From Streptomyces atratus (GTDB taxonomy: Bacteria > Actinomycetota > Actinomycetes > Streptomycetales > Streptomycetaceae): a stretch of DNA of 64,000 bases. The notes under the pieces were generated by a model. The model did no database searches. It was not told the origin of the DNA and saw nothing but the letters and a program-made list of their open reading frames with translations. Position 1 is the stretch's first letter; every line of letters begins with the position of its first letter. The stretch spans positions 1-64,000 of the forward strand of contig NZ_BMRN01000033.1 in the NCBI RefSeq assembly GCF_014648655.1, read 5' to 3'. Both the position numbers and the translations under genes were made by a program. Of this stretch, positions 52,643-62,725 are shown one piece after another.

Positions 52643-55600
52643 TCACCTGCTCGAGGTCTGCTGATCGGTGCTCTGCAGTTTCAGACCCATGCACTCGGCA
52701 AGGCCTGCGGCCAGTGCCGACAGCGTCGGATGCTGCCAGACAAAGTTGCTGGCGAGCTCTACCCCGAGGCCGGATTCCAGACGGACCCGTAATTCCATGG
52801 ACAGCAGTGAATCGAACCCCAGCGCCTTCAGAGGGACCTGCGGGTCAAGGGTGGTGCTGCCCAGCCGGAGAACTCCGCGAATGTGATCGGCCAAGTAGGT
52901 CTCGAGGGCCTCGCGCCGGGCGATGCCTGGCGCAAGGCCCTCAAGACGGCCCCGGATGTCGCGGGAGTCCTCCGGCTTGTCTGCCAGGTGTTCGTTGCCC
53001 GGCGCGAGAAGGCTGAAGAACGAGGACTGCCGTCCGGCGAAGGGGATCCAGGTGCTCGGCTCCCCGGGGATCACCCCGGTCTGGACGCGTCCGTGTGCCA
53101 GGAGCGAGTGGAGCGCCAGCAATCCCTTGTCGGTCGGGATCGTCTCGTAGCCCCGGCTGCTGAAGTCGGTTGCGACACCGGTCTCGCCCCACGGTCCCCA
53201 GTTGACGGCGAGCGTGGGCATGCCTGTGCGCGAGCGCCAGGCGGCGAAGGCGTCGAGCCAGGAGTTGGCGGCGGCGTACACACCCTGCCCGGGGTTGCCC
53301 AGCAACGAGGCCATGGAGGAGAAGACGACGAACCAGTCCAGTGTGTGGGCTGATGTCGCGTTGTGCAGTTGCCACGCGCCGGTGACCTTGGGGTTCCATA
53401 CGTGCTTCAGCTGGGGGTCTCGGATATTGGTGATCGCGGCGTCCTCGAGGACCATGGCGCAGTGCATGACGCCGCGCAGGGGTGTCCCGTCTTCGGTGGC
53501 GGTGGACACCAGGCGTTCTGCGGTTCCCGGTTTGGCGATGTCGCTCAGTACGACAGTGATCCGGGTGCCGTCGGCGGACAACTCCCTGATCGTGCGCGCG
53601 GCGGCGAGGGAGGGAGGTGTGCGGCCGTTGAGAACGATGTGACTCGCGCCCTGCTCGGCCAGCCAGTGCGCGGTTGCCAGGCCGAGGCCGCGCAGGCCGC
53701 CGGTGACGATGTAAGCGCCGTCGGCGTGAACGACAGGCGGCCCCTCGGGAAGCACCGCAGTGGTCTCCCCTCGGTTCGGGATGGTCAGGACCAGCTTGCC
53801 GATGTGGCCGGCGCCGGCCATCAGACGGAAGGCGTCGGTGGCTTCGGCGAGCGGATACGTGGTGCAGAGCAGCGGCTTCAGACGACCTTCGGCGAACTCG
53901 GTGAGTACCTCACGCAGCACCGTCGTGAACATGTCCGGACGGCTCCGCTGGAGTTCGATGAGATCAACGGTGCTCAAGGTGATGTTGTGCCGGAACGGGG
54001 CCAGCCCAACAGGGGCGTCCGCCAGGATGTCACGCACTCCCAGTTCGACGAAGCGGCCGAAGGGCCGAAGCGTCTCCAGCCCTGCGCGGACTGCCGCTCC
54101 GGAGAGCGAGTTGAGGACGACATCCACACCCAGGCCGTGGGTGGCGTTGCGGGTCTGCTCGGCGAAGTCCAGGGACCGGGAGTCCATCACCCGGCTGATC
54201 CCGCTGCCCCGCAGGTATCGTCGCTTCTCTTCGTTGCCGGCTGTGGCCAGCACCTCGGCGCCGAGCAGCTTGGCGACGGCGACCGCCGCCAAGCCGGTGC
54301 CGCCACTGGCCGAATGGATCAGGACGCGTTCCCCCGCCCGCAGCCGGCCGACGTGGCGCAAGGCGTACCAGGCGGTGAGGAAGGCCGTGGGAACTCCCGC
54401 CGCGGAGACAGGATCGAGCCCGGCCGGAATCGGTGCGACCACGGTCGCCGGCACAGTGACGAACGAGGCGAAGGCGCCGCCTTCGAGGTGAACGGCGAGC
54501 ACCGGGTCGCCGACACTCAGGTGCTCGACGCCGGGCCCGACTTCGGTCACCACACCTGCGCACTCGAAGCCGATCCGGTATCGGATGTCCTGCTCGCCGG
54601 GCAGGAGCCCCATGGCTGTGAGTACGTCGCGGAAGTTGAGGCCGGCTGCCCGGACGCACAGCTCCACCTCGCCCGGTCCTGGGGTCCGCCGCCCGGTCGC
54701 GGCGAGTTCCAGACTGCCGAGGTCCCCGAGCCGCCCCGCCCGGAGCCGGAATCCGTCCACCCCGTAGCGCATGGTGCGGGTGGCGGCCGTGACCTGTTCG
54801 GAGGCGGCAAGTGGGGCGCGGTCGAGCCGGGCGATGTACCGGGTGGCACCTCGTAGGGCGATCTCGTCCTCGTGGCTGTCGGCGAGCAGTTCCTCGGCCA
54901 GGCTCCGAAGACCTGGGCCGCCATGGTCCGTGTCCACCAGGGTGGCGCGCATGTGCGGGTGCTCGAACGCCAGGACGCGGATCACGCCGCGCAGGGCGCT
55001 TTGCTCGAGATCCACGCTCTCGTCGGCCGCTACCGCACGGGCGGCCCGGGTGACCGCGTACAGGCGAGGAGGGGTGGAATTGCGGGCGACTGCCTGGGCA
55101 GTGCCGAGGATTCGTCGGGCACGACGCTGGGCGCCCACGGTGGGATCGTCCGTGGTGGCGGGCGATGTGCCGCACAGCATCACCACGGCGCGCGCGGGGG
55201 TCGGGATGGCCTCCAGGTGTGTGCTGACGGATTCACCGAACGGTCCGAGCCGCTCATCTCCCAGCGGGGTGTCCCACACCTCTGCCTGAGCCCCGGCCTC
55301 GCGCAGGATGGCGGCCAGAGCCTCGGCGTCTCCCTGGCCCTCCCCGATGACGAGCCAGTTTCCGGGCGGGAGCTGCGACGTGACCTGTGGACGTGGGACC
55401 GGATGCCAACCGGCCTCCAGAAACCACTGGTCGGCATGGTCGGCCTTCCGCGGGCTTCGACGTGCAAACTTCACTCCGTCGACGGCCATAACCGGTTTGC
55501 CTGCTTCGTTCAGCAGACGGGCATGCCCCATGGCGCTGTCGGCCGTGGTCTCGACGATCCGCGCGTGGCAGTACACAGCGGTCGCGGGATCCCCCAGAAT

Positions 55601-58600
55601 CCGTACCGCCTGCATGTGGACGGGGAGAATCAGCCCCTGGCCGGTGTCCTCGACGGGCCCTGCGACCAGGAGTTGCAGGCAGAGGTCAACAAGGACAGGG
55701 TGAACCCGCAAGGAGTGCTCTCCAGTCCGTGCGGGCTCCGGGACCTCCACCCGGGCCCAGAAGCTCTCTCGGCTGCGGGAGGCGTGCAGATCCGTGATTC
55801 CGGCGAACGCCGGACCGTGTTCCAGTCCCCGGGAACGAAGTCCTGCGTAGAGAGCCGCGGGATCGCTGGTTACCGAGTGCCTCCGGGCCAAGGTGGCGAC
55901 GGACACGGTGCGGGTGCGCGAGGGCAGGGAGAGACGGCGCAGCACGGCGGAGGCGTACGTCACCCACCGGCCGTCATCACCGCGTCCGAAGATCTCGCAC
56001 GTGGCGTGATCCGGGGCGGTCATCGTGACGGTCGTACTGAGATCGGTGTGCTCGGCCAGGCGCAGCATCTCCCGGAATGAGACGTCGGTGACTTCTACGT
56101 CTGCGGGGGCGGAGCCGAACACCTCGCAGGCAGTGGTCAGTGCGATGGCATAGTGGGCGGCGCCGGGCATTACGGGGGTGCCGTGCACTCGGTGGTCGGT
56201 CAGCCAGGGCAGCGCCGTGGTTCCGGCGTCCCCCTGCCAGCAGTGGCGTACCCGTTCGCCGGGTACCTCGGTGTGACTGCCCGGCAGGGCGACGGCCGAG
56301 CGCGCGGCGCTCCGCTCCGCAGGGCCGGCCGGCCGGGCGGCATCCACCCAGTGGCGCTTGCGGTCGAAGGCGATGGTGGGGACGTCCGCGAGGTCGGCCT
56401 GCGCGTACATCGGCAACCAGTCGACGTTCACACCCGCGCAGTGCAAAGCTGCGAGCTGGGTGCGGAACGTAGTGGGCTCGTCCTCTCCGCGGCGCAGCGT
56501 GGGCAGCACGACCGGTTCGCCGGCCAGGTCTTCCAGGCTCTCCGCGACGGCGTGTGTGACCACTGGGTGCGGGGAGACCTCGACGTACACCAGGTTGCGG
56601 TCCGCGGCGGCCGCGGCCACCGCCGGGGAGAAGCGGACCGGGTTGCGCAGGTTGGCGCACCAGTAGTCGGCGTCGAAGGCCGGCACCTCGTGCGGGTCCT
56701 TCAGCACGGTGGAGTAGAAGGGGATCTTGGGGCGCTGAGGAGTCAGGTCACAGAGGGTGGTGAGAAGTTCGGCGAGCAGCGGGTCCACTTGCGGGCTGTG
56801 GGAGGCGACATCCACCGCAACGGTCATTGCCGGGATACCACGGTCCTTCCAGTCGGCGACGATCCTTGCCACCTGAGTGGTGTCGCCCGCCACGACGGTG
56901 GAGTTCGGCGCGGCAAGGACCGCTACGGAGACGGACTCGGCGCCGTGGGCGGCGAGCTCGGCCTCCACCGCGGCGCGGTCCAGTCCTACGGTTGCCATGG
57001 CACCGGCTCCCGCGATCCGGGTGAGCAGCGCGGAGCGTCGGCAGATCACCCTGGCGCCGTCCTTCAGCGACAGTGCCCCGGCTACGACAGCGGCCGCGAC
57101 TTCTCCCATGGAGTGGCCGATGACACCGGCCGGCTCGACTCCGTGGGCGCGCCAGGTGGCGGCCAGCGCGATCTGCAGGGCGAACAGCACGGGCTGCACT
57201 CTGGAACATTCCGTCACCGGTTCACCCGCGCGTACCACGTCCAGTACGGAGAACGCGGCCTCGGCGGAGATGTGAGCGTCGACTTCGGCCAGGGCCGCTG
57301 CGAAGGCCGGTTCCTGCTGCAGCAGTCCGCGTCCCATGCCCGGCCACTGCGAGCCCTGCCCGGAGAATACCCATACCGGCTGCCGGGAGACGGTGACACT
57401 CGTCGGCCCCGACACCACGGCCGGGTGGACCCGGCCCGCCGCGAAAGACCTCAGTGCGCCGACCGCGTCGCGCGTCGAACGGGCCACGACTCCGAGACGT
57501 CCCCGCCCTGCGCTGCGTCGCAGGGCCAAGGTGTGTGCGACGTCGCGCAACGGTACCTTCGCGCCGTCGCCCTCCAGCCAGTCGGCCAGCCGCAGTGCCG
57601 CAGTCGGCAGTACGGCGGGTGACCCGGCCGGAACCAGGACCACTTCGGGTGCGGCTTGAGACGTCTGCCGTCGGCGTGGCAGGGCCGTTCGGCTGTCCAG
57701 TGGCGGTTGTTCCAGGATTACGTGGGCGTTGGTACCGGAGAATCCGAAGGAGGAGACGGCGGCCAGCCTCGTCGGCGCCTGTACGGGCCACTGGGTCAGC
57801 TCGGTGGGCACGAAGAAGCGGGTCTTCTCCGCGGCGATGGCCGGATTCCAGCGCGTGAAGTTCACGTTGGGTGGGATGAGCCCGTGCTGGAGGCACAGAA
57901 CCGTCTTGATCAGTCCGGTGACCCCGGCGGCAGGCTCCAGGTGGCCGAGGTTGGTCTTGACCGATCCCAGAGCGCACCGGCCGTGGCCGTTTCCGTACAC
58001 CTGCGCCAGGCTGGTGAACTCGATCGGGTCACCGACCGGGGTTCCTGTTCCGTGAGCCTCGATCATCCCCATGTCCTGCGGGTCGATCCCGGCGTTTGTG
58101 AGTGCCTGCTGAAACAGGGCCTGCTGGGCAGTGGGAGAAGGGGCGGCCAGGCCGTCGGACCGGCCGTCCTGGTTCACGGCGGAACCGCGGACGACGGCGA
58201 GGATGCGATCGCCGTCCCGTTCGGCGTCGGCCAGGCGTTTGAGCACGACGGCGCCGCAGCCTTCACCGCGGACGAAGCCGTCCGCGGCAGCGTCGAAGGT
58301 GTGGCAGCGTCCCGTGGGCGACAGCATTCCCATGCGGGCGAAGGACAGGGTTGTCCTGGGTCGGAGCATGAGCGTGACGCCGGCGGCGAGGGCGAGATCG
58401 CATTCGTTCTGAAGCAGCGCCCGGCAGGCCAGGTGGAAGGCGACGAGCGAGGACGAGCAGGCCGTGTCGAGTGACACGCAGGGGCCGTGCAGGCCCAGGA
58501 GGTAGGAGATACGGCCTGCGGCGACGCAGTGTCCGTTCGTCAGGATGGAGCCCTCGAGTTCCTGGGGCTGCCCCGCGAGCTGATCCATGTAGTCGTTGTA

Positions 58601-59005
58601 GCTGAGACCGGCGAAGACCCCCGTCGGCGAGCCGGTCAATCGATCCGGTGGCAATCCGGCGTGTTCCAACGCCTCCCAGGCCACTTCCAGCAGCAACCGG
58701 TGCTGGGGATCGAGTACGTCCGCCTCGCGGCCTGAGACCCCGAAGAAGTCCGCGTCGAAACCTGACACGTCGTTCAGGTACCCGCCCTGCTGAGGAGGTG
58801 TGGGCCCGCCGGGGGTTCGTTCGGTGTCGGCTTGCGACCAGAGTGCGTCGCGTCCCGGCGGCGGACTCCCGACCGCCTCTTGCCCCGTGGCGAGCAGCCG
58901 CCACAGGGCCGCGGGAGAGTCGATGTCGCCAGGAAGCCTGCAGCCCATGCCGATCACAGCGATGGAGTCCGTTGCCTTGTTGGAGGGATGCCTGTGTCGG
59001 CCCAC
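52643..59005 (-). CDS. single-module highly reducing type I polyketide synthase
   Basis: A 2120-aa enzyme with domains in the order KS (about 12-435; Cys183 in DTACSSS, His318, His355), AT (540-850; GHSMGE with Ser632, VASHSPQ at the specificity site), DH (915-1190; His938 in HRVHG, Asp1107), ER (1425-1740; SASGGTGLAAVAVA), KR (1764-1945; TGGLRGLG, Tyr1910 in YAAAN) and ACP (2030-2105; Ser2066 in GFDSLLS). All catalytic residues are present, so full reduction is possible. There is no docking region, methyltransferase or thioesterase. The VASH motif and module order resemble mycocerosate-synthase-type iterative PKSs. The GTG start follows AAGGAG; the ketosynthase gene lies 146 bases upstream. 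Confidence 0.93.
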   Translation of the reverse strand: MGRHRHPSNKATDSIAVIGMGCRLPGDIDSPAALWRLLATGQEAVGSPPPGRDALWSQADTERTPGGPTPPQQGGYLNDVSGFDADFFGVSGREADVLDPQHRLLLEVAWEALEHAGLPPDRLTGSPTGVFAGLSYNDYMDQLAGQPQELEGSILTNGHCVAAGRISYLLGLHGPCVSLDTACSSSLVAFHLACRALLQNECDLALAAGVTLMLRPRTTLSFARMGMLSPTGRCHTFDAAADGFVRGEGCGAVVLKRLADAERDGDRILAVVRGSAVNQDGRSDGLAAPSPTAQQALFQQALTNAGIDPQDMGMIEAHGTGTPVGDPIEFTSLAQVYGNGHGRCALGSVKTNLGHLEPAAGVTGLIKTVLCLQHGLIPPNVNFTRWNPAIAAEKTRFFVPTELTQWPVQAPTRLAAVSSFGFSGTNAHVILEQPPLDSRTALPRRRQTSQAAPEVVLVPAGSPAVLPTAALRLADWLEGDGAKVPLRDVAHTLALRRSAGRGRLGVVARSTRDAVGALRSFAAGRVHPAVVSGPTSVTVSRQPVWVFSGQGSQWPGMGRGLLQQEPAFAAALAEVDAHISAEAAFSVLDVVRAGEPVTECSRVQPVLFALQIALAATWRAHGVEPAGVIGHSMGEVAAAVVAGALSLKDGARVICRRSALLTRIAGAGAMATVGLDRAAVEAELAAHGAESVSVAVLAAPNSTVVAGDTTQVARIVADWKDRGIPAMTVAVDVASHSPQVDPLLAELLTTLCDLTPQRPKIPFYSTVLKDPHEVPAFDADYWCANLRNPVRFSPAVAAAAADRNLVYVEVSPHPVVTHAVAESLEDLAGEPVVLPTLRRGEDEPTTFRTQLAALHCAGVNVDWLPMYAQADLADVPTIAFDRKRHWVDAARPAGPAERSAARSAVALPGSHTEVPGERVRHCWQGDAGTTALPWLTDHRVHGTPVMPGAAHYAIALTTACEVFGSAPADVEVTDVSFREMLRLAEHTDLSTTVTMTAPDHATCEIFGRGDDGRWVTYASAVLRRLSLPSRTRTVSVATLARRHSVTSDPAALYAGLRSRGLEHGPAFAGITDLHASRSRESFWARVEVPEPARTGEHSLRVHPVLVDLCLQLLVAGPVEDTGQGLILPVHMQAVRILGDPATAVYCHARIVETTADSAMGHARLLNEAGKPVMAVDGVKFARRSPRKADHADQWFLEAGWHPVPRPQVTSQLPPGNWLVIGEGQGDAEALAAILREAGAQAEVWDTPLGDERLGPFGESVSTHLEAIPTPARAVVMLCGTSPATTDDPTVGAQRRARRILGTAQAVARNSTPPRLYAVTRAARAVAADESVDLEQSALRGVIRVLAFEHPHMRATLVDTDHGGPGLRSLAEELLADSHEDEIALRGATRYIARLDRAPLAASEQVTAATRTMRYGVDGFRLRAGRLGDLGSLELAATGRRTPGPGEVELCVRAAGLNFRDVLTAMGLLPGEQDIRYRIGFECAGVVTEVGPGVEHLSVGDPVLAVHLEGGAFASFVTVPATVVAPIPAGLDPVSAAGVPTAFLTAWYALRHVGRLRAGERVLIHSASGGTGLAAVAVAKLLGAEVLATAGNEEKRRYLRGSGISRVMDSRSLDFAEQTRNATHGLGVDVVLNSLSGAAVRAGLETLRPFGRFVELGVRDILADAPVGLAPFRHNITLSTVDLIELQRSRPDMFTTVLREVLTEFAEGRLKPLLCTTYPLAEATDAFRLMAGAGHIGKLVLTIPNRGETTAVLPEGPPVVHADGAYIVTGGLRGLGLATAHWLAEQGASHIVLNGRTPPSLAAARTIRELSADGTRITVVLSDIAKPGTAERLVSTATEDGTPLRGVMHCAMVLEDAAITNIRDPQLKHVWNPKVTGAWQLHNATSAHTLDWFVVFSSMASLLGNPGQGVYAAANSWLDAFAAWRSRTGMPTLAVNWGPWGETGVATDFSSRGYETIPTDKGLLALHSLLAHGRVQTGVIPGEPSTWIPFAGRQSSFFSLLAPGNEHLADKPEDSRDIRGRLEGLAPGIARREALETYLADHIRGVLRLGSTTLDPQVPLKALGFDSLLSMELRVRLESGLGVELASNFVWQHPTLSALAAGLAECMGLKLQSTDQQTSSR

Positions 59006-59151
59006 GAGGGTTCTCCTTGTCGATCAGTCGATTGACTGCGCAGGGAAGCGGGAAGCTTCCTGCTCTGCTGACGGCTCATCCGGGGTCGCGACGCAGACGG
59101 CCAGGGGGCGGACCGCGCGCCGGAAGGGGCTGAGGGTTACCGGGGCGGACC

Positions 59152-60486
59152 TCAGGCGTCGGGGCTTCCCAGGAGGATCGCGCTCTTCACCCCGCCGACC
59201 TGGTAGTTGAAACTCAGCGCGTAGTCGAAGTCGAGAGGCCGGGTACGCACGCCGGGGACCGGGTCGAAGGTGAGGTTGTCCGCCGGCTGCTCGCAGTTCG
59301 CGGTGGGACACACCTCGCCGCGCTCCATCATGAGCAGTGTCAGAGCAACGCCGAGACAGCCCGCCGGCGCGCCATTGTGGCCGAAGCAGCCTTCCTGAGA
59401 CGTCATCAGCAGGCTCTGTGCGGCGGATCCGTACAGTTCCTTGATCGCGTTCGCCTCGAAGGCGGTGACCACCACGTTGCCGTCGCTGCCGCCGTGGACG
59501 TAGGGCACCTGGCTGATCTCCCAGCGGTCTCCGAGACATCGGCGGACGGCGGACACCAGCTCGCTGCCCGTCTCGTCGGAGGCCAGAGGATTGGTCAGCC
59601 CGTCGCGGGTCGTGGCCTGGGCAAGCACCTGACCGTACAGGTGGGCCCCGCGCCGGGACGCGTGCTCGCGGCTCTCCATGATGACCGTCGCCGATCCCTC
59701 GCCGTGGTTGATGCAGTCGGCACGCCGGTCGTACGGGCGCATGAGGGAGTCGAAGGACGGCAGAAGCGCGGGCATGTCGTCGGACCGGATGATTTCGTAC
59801 GTCTTCTGCGCGCCCTGCAGCAGGCGCTGGATGTTACGGATCAGTTTGACGCTGAAGATGTCGACGCCGGTCACAACGGCGACGTCGACCTCGCCGTCCG
59901 CGATCAGGCGTCGGGCGTTGCCGATCTGCACCGCGGATGACGCGCAGCCGCACGAGACCGTGAAGTTGGGGCCTTTCGATCGAGACAGTGCGCCTTGGAC
60001 CAGGGCGACGTCGGAAGGAGTGACGGCCTGTTCCGCCGCGACGAACAATTCCATCGCCTCCGTCACGCGAATGGTCTCGGGGTCGGCTCGCAGCACGGCG
60101 AGGTAGCTGTCGATGTTCGCGTCGACGCCGCCGCGTCCGGCCAGGATCGCCGCGTGGGCCAAGTCGCCCGAGAGGGGGTCCAGTTCAGCGTCCGAGCATG
60201 CCTCCACCATGGACACCAGGCCGAACCGGTGCGCTGCGGTGTAGTGGCGTGAGAAGAACGGCGCGACATCGGGGAGGCGTTCGTCGAACATCGCGTCCGA
60301 GAGGTCTACGGAGCCGTAGTAGGCATTGCTCTGCATGAGGCAGGTGGCCCCTCGGGAGGCGATGTTCCACAGGTCGTCCGCGGTGAAGACGGGTCGCCCG
60401 TCACCGGGAAGGCAGAACCCGATACCGGTGACCACGGCGTCCCGCGCGTACCGGCAGCCGCCCGCGATAGGTGCCGTCCCGCTCAT
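59152..60486 (-). CDS. stand-alone beta-ketoacyl synthase-like protein with altered active site
   Basis: A 444-aa thiolase-fold protein. Cys181 lies in SCGCASSAV, a histidine in YVHGGSDGN (331) and the second in GCFGHNGAPAG (370). The lysine five residues before that histidine, invariant in normal KS, is glutamate (365). The N-terminal AVVTGIGFCLPGDGRPVF and C-terminal NYQVGGVKSAIL are KS-like. It may prime, decarboxylate or transfer the chain for the PKS next door. It shares the strand with the PKS and DUF5988 genes and is probably in one operon. I do not know a characterised close relative. Confidence 0.8.
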   Translation of the reverse strand: MSGTAPIAGGCRYARDAVVTGIGFCLPGDGRPVFTADDLWNIASRGATCLMQSNAYYGSVDLSDAMFDERLPDVAPFFSRHYTAAHRFGLVSMVEACSDAELDPLSGDLAHAAILAGRGGVDANIDSYLAVLRADPETIRVTEAMELFVAAEQAVTPSDVALVQGALSRSKGPNFTVSCGCASSAVQIGNARRLIADGEVDVAVVTGVDIFSVKLIRNIQRLLQGAQKTYEIIRSDDMPALLPSFDSLMRPYDRRADCINHGEGSATVIMESREHASRRGAHLYGQVLAQATTRDGLTNPLASDETGSELVSAVRRCLGDRWEISQVPYVHGGSDGNVVVTAFEANAIKELYGSAAQSLLMTSQEGCFGHNGAPAGCLGVALTLLMMERGEVCPTANCEQPADNLTFDPVPGVRTRPLDFDYALSFNYQVGGVKSAILLGSPDA

Positions 60487-60611
60487 GACACACCTACGTG
60501 CAACAGAGAAGTCGTCATTTTGATCCCCTCCGGATCGGTTGGCAGCACCCGCGCGTAAGCGGCTGCGTGCTGTTGGAAAAGAGATTCCGCAACGAAAGAT
60601 TCGCGCAGGAT

Positions 60612-60821
60612 CTATTCGGCAATGTATGTGCGGTAGATCCAGCGGTAGACCGGCAGTAGTTCGCCATCGAGTTCGGCATAGTGATCCGCGAACTCGAAAT
60701 GCTCATAACCGTTCCAGTGGGGAACCGTCACTCTTGTTTCACTGTCCAGTGATCTCACTTCCCAGGTCGACGGAGAGCCCTCCGGTCCACCGCTGAGCAT
60801 CACGCGAATCGATTGAGGCAT
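60612..60821 (-). CDS. small DUF5988-like protein
   Basis: A 69-aa protein: IRVMLSGGPEGSPSTWEVRS, then GYEHFEFADHYAE, ending VYRWIYRTYIAE. The GGP start, GYEHFE and the RTxIAE end match the family I recall as DUF5988, often encoded beside polyketide genes in Streptomyces. Function unknown. ATG 60821 follows GGAGAGCGCT. The 125 bases before the KS gene contain a hairpin (CAGCAC...GTGCTG, about 60542-60572). Confidence 0.7.
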   Translation of the reverse strand: MPQSIRVMLSGGPEGSPSTWEVRSLDSETRVTVPHWNGYEHFEFADHYAELDGELLPVYRWIYRTYIAE

Positions 60822-62085
60822 AGCGCTCTCCAGTCTGGGGAATCAGCGCTGAGTGATCAGCAAATGCGTTGGTTCGATTACTTTCCGCCACGCCGCCTCG
60901 AGTGCAGCCGGAAATGTTTCCACCACAGGACGGTGAGTGTCACGAAGCCGCGCAGCTGGTCCAGGAATCCCATGCGCGGCGCGTCACCCTCCAGGACGCG
61001 GTGGCCGGATCGGAGGCGGCGCGGGCGGTATCGGCGGCCGGCCTCGCGTACGAAGCGACGAGGCGGCCGTCGGGATCGCGGCCGGTCCCGACGGCAGGAG
61101 GCGGACCCTGATGGGGGATTGGACAGCACAGATAGCTCGCATGATGCCCCTTGGCGAGGTGATGCGAGCCGCTCTTCCTTGCCGAGGGGCGCTCATTGCG
61201 ACGAACGATCCCGATGCTGCTCACAACTGGCCGGCCAGTTCTGCGGCGGATCGTCGGTTGCCGCGCTCCCCGGAGAGGAGGGCAGCCCACCGGTTGGATT
61301 CAAAACGGTTATCCCATGGGGCTGAATAATCTCGCAACGAAACCGCCTGCAGTTCACCCGTATGGCGTAATTCGCTGAACGGTGGATGCCATCTTTTCGA
61401 TGGGATCTCCCAATCCGGTCCCACCGGATCGCGAAGTCGCATTCGCGACGGTTTGCCGCCGGGATATCACGGCCGAAAAGACATGATGCACATCCTGGAA
61501 ATATCCGATGGTGGCTGGCTGCGGTGAAGTGATCTTGGCGTGATTGCTGCGATCGCGGCGGCAGTGTCCGGCAGTTGGCCACCGTTCTCGGAGCGCATTT
61601 CGGGCTGGGCCAATCGGGTGACTGATTGGCGCAGGGGTTGATGGCGGTTCGTTCATTGGGGTTACTGAAGTCGTTGAACCGGTGGGCCGCCCATCCCTCT
61701 CCGGGAAGTTCGGCAATTGGCCCGCCCGTTTCGGCCCTTCCTGCTGGCAGGGCTCCGGCGAGCTGAGCCAATGCATGGCTGCTCCGGAGAGACACCGGCC
61801 GGTGGGTGCTCCCGACATCGGCTGGTGAAGCGGCCCGCCGTGCTTGAGACCGGGCAGTGGTGCGTACGTCGCGGCTGATGGCCGTCGGCCCCGGTCGCCG
61901 TCGGGTCCGCCCCCGTCCCGAGCGGACTCATCGCCGCAAGCCACTGCCCGGTCGCCTTCCCCGGAGCCGCGGGCCGTTCTTCCTCTCACCCCTGACCCCG
62001 CGTCGGGCATGAGGGAAGCCTGCCGTCGATCTCGGCCAATCCCTGTGCGGACCGCAACGGTCCGCCTGTCGTAGGAGGAACCGTC
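60822..62085. other. 1.26 kb gene-poor, partly AT-richer stretch
   Basis: Upstream of the polyketide operon and of the TIG protein, so both promoters should lie here. The part 61300-61560 is less GC-rich and has small hairpins such as ATCCGGTCCCACCGGAT (about 61412-61428). On the minus strand 60878-60972 encodes a 31-aa peptide, MGFLDQLRGFVTLTVLWWKH..., possibly the tail of a lost gene. No frame is convincing. Confidence 0.4.
61258..61716. repeat. imperfect inverted duplication (about 39 bp arms)
   Basis: TTGCCG..CCCGGAGAGG..GGGC.GCCCACCGGTT at 61258-61296 recurs in reverse complement at 61677-61716, with about six differences. The arms are some 380 bases apart and enclose the AT-richer part of this gap. 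Confidence 0.45.
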
Positions 62086-62673
62086 ATGTCCACAAACACA
62101 ACCTCGACCGACCAGTCGCGGTCGGCCGCCCAACTGCCCTTCCCCTTCGGTCCGCTGCTCCTGGCGGTCCTGCCCAACTCCGGACCGGTCGCCGGCGGCA
62201 ATACGGTTCAGCTCCTCGGAGTGGGCCTCAGCGGCGCCACCAGCGTCCTGTTCGGTACCACGCCAGCCACCATCGTCTCCCAGGACGTGCTGGGGCTCAC
62301 TGCCACGATCGTGGTCCCGGCGAACGCCGCCGCAGGCATGGTGCCGGTCACCATCACCACCGGCGGTGGCACGAGCAACTCGGTGTCCTACACCTACGTG
62401 GACCCGTCCACGCCTGCTCCTCCCACCGCCACCAGCATCACTCCGGCCTCGGGCCCGGTTGCAGGCGGTATCCCGTTCGTGATCGCCGGTACCAACCTGA
62501 ACGGTGGCACTGTCACCGTCAACGGAGTTCCGGCCACCGTGCTGGGCAGTGACCCCACCGGGATCCTGCTGTTCGGGATCATCCCGGCCGGCACCGCCGC
62601 GGGCAACGTCCCGGTCGTGGTCACGACCGGGGCCGGCACCGCCACCGTCCCGGGCGGATACACCTACATCTGA
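62086..62673 (+). CDS. two-domain IPT/TIG protein
   Basis: A 195-aa protein with two immunoglobulin-like IPT/TIG repeats: residues about 24-108 (VLPNSGPVAGGNTVQLLGVG ... VTITTGGGTSNSVSYTYV) and 114-195 (SITPASGPVAGGIPFVIAGT ... VVVTTGAGTATVPGGYTYI). There is no signal peptide or membrane segment; the N-terminus is Ser/Thr-rich. TIG domains mediate binding to carbohydrate or protein in surface and phage-like proteins; here the location is unclear. The ATG has AGGAGGAACC upstream. It stands alone. Confidence 0.82.
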   Translation: MSTNTTSTDQSRSAAQLPFPFGPLLLAVLPNSGPVAGGNTVQLLGVGLSGATSVLFGTTPATIVSQDVLGLTATIVVPANAAAGMVPVTITTGGGTSNSVSYTYVDPSTPAPPTATSITPASGPVAGGIPFVIAGTNLNGGTVTVNGVPATVLGSDPTGILLFGIIPAGTAAGNVPVVVTTGAGTATVPGGYTYI

Positions 62674-62725
62674 CATCCCCCTCACCGGCTCTCACCTGCC
62701 ACGTCGTCAAGCCGACTGACCAGGG

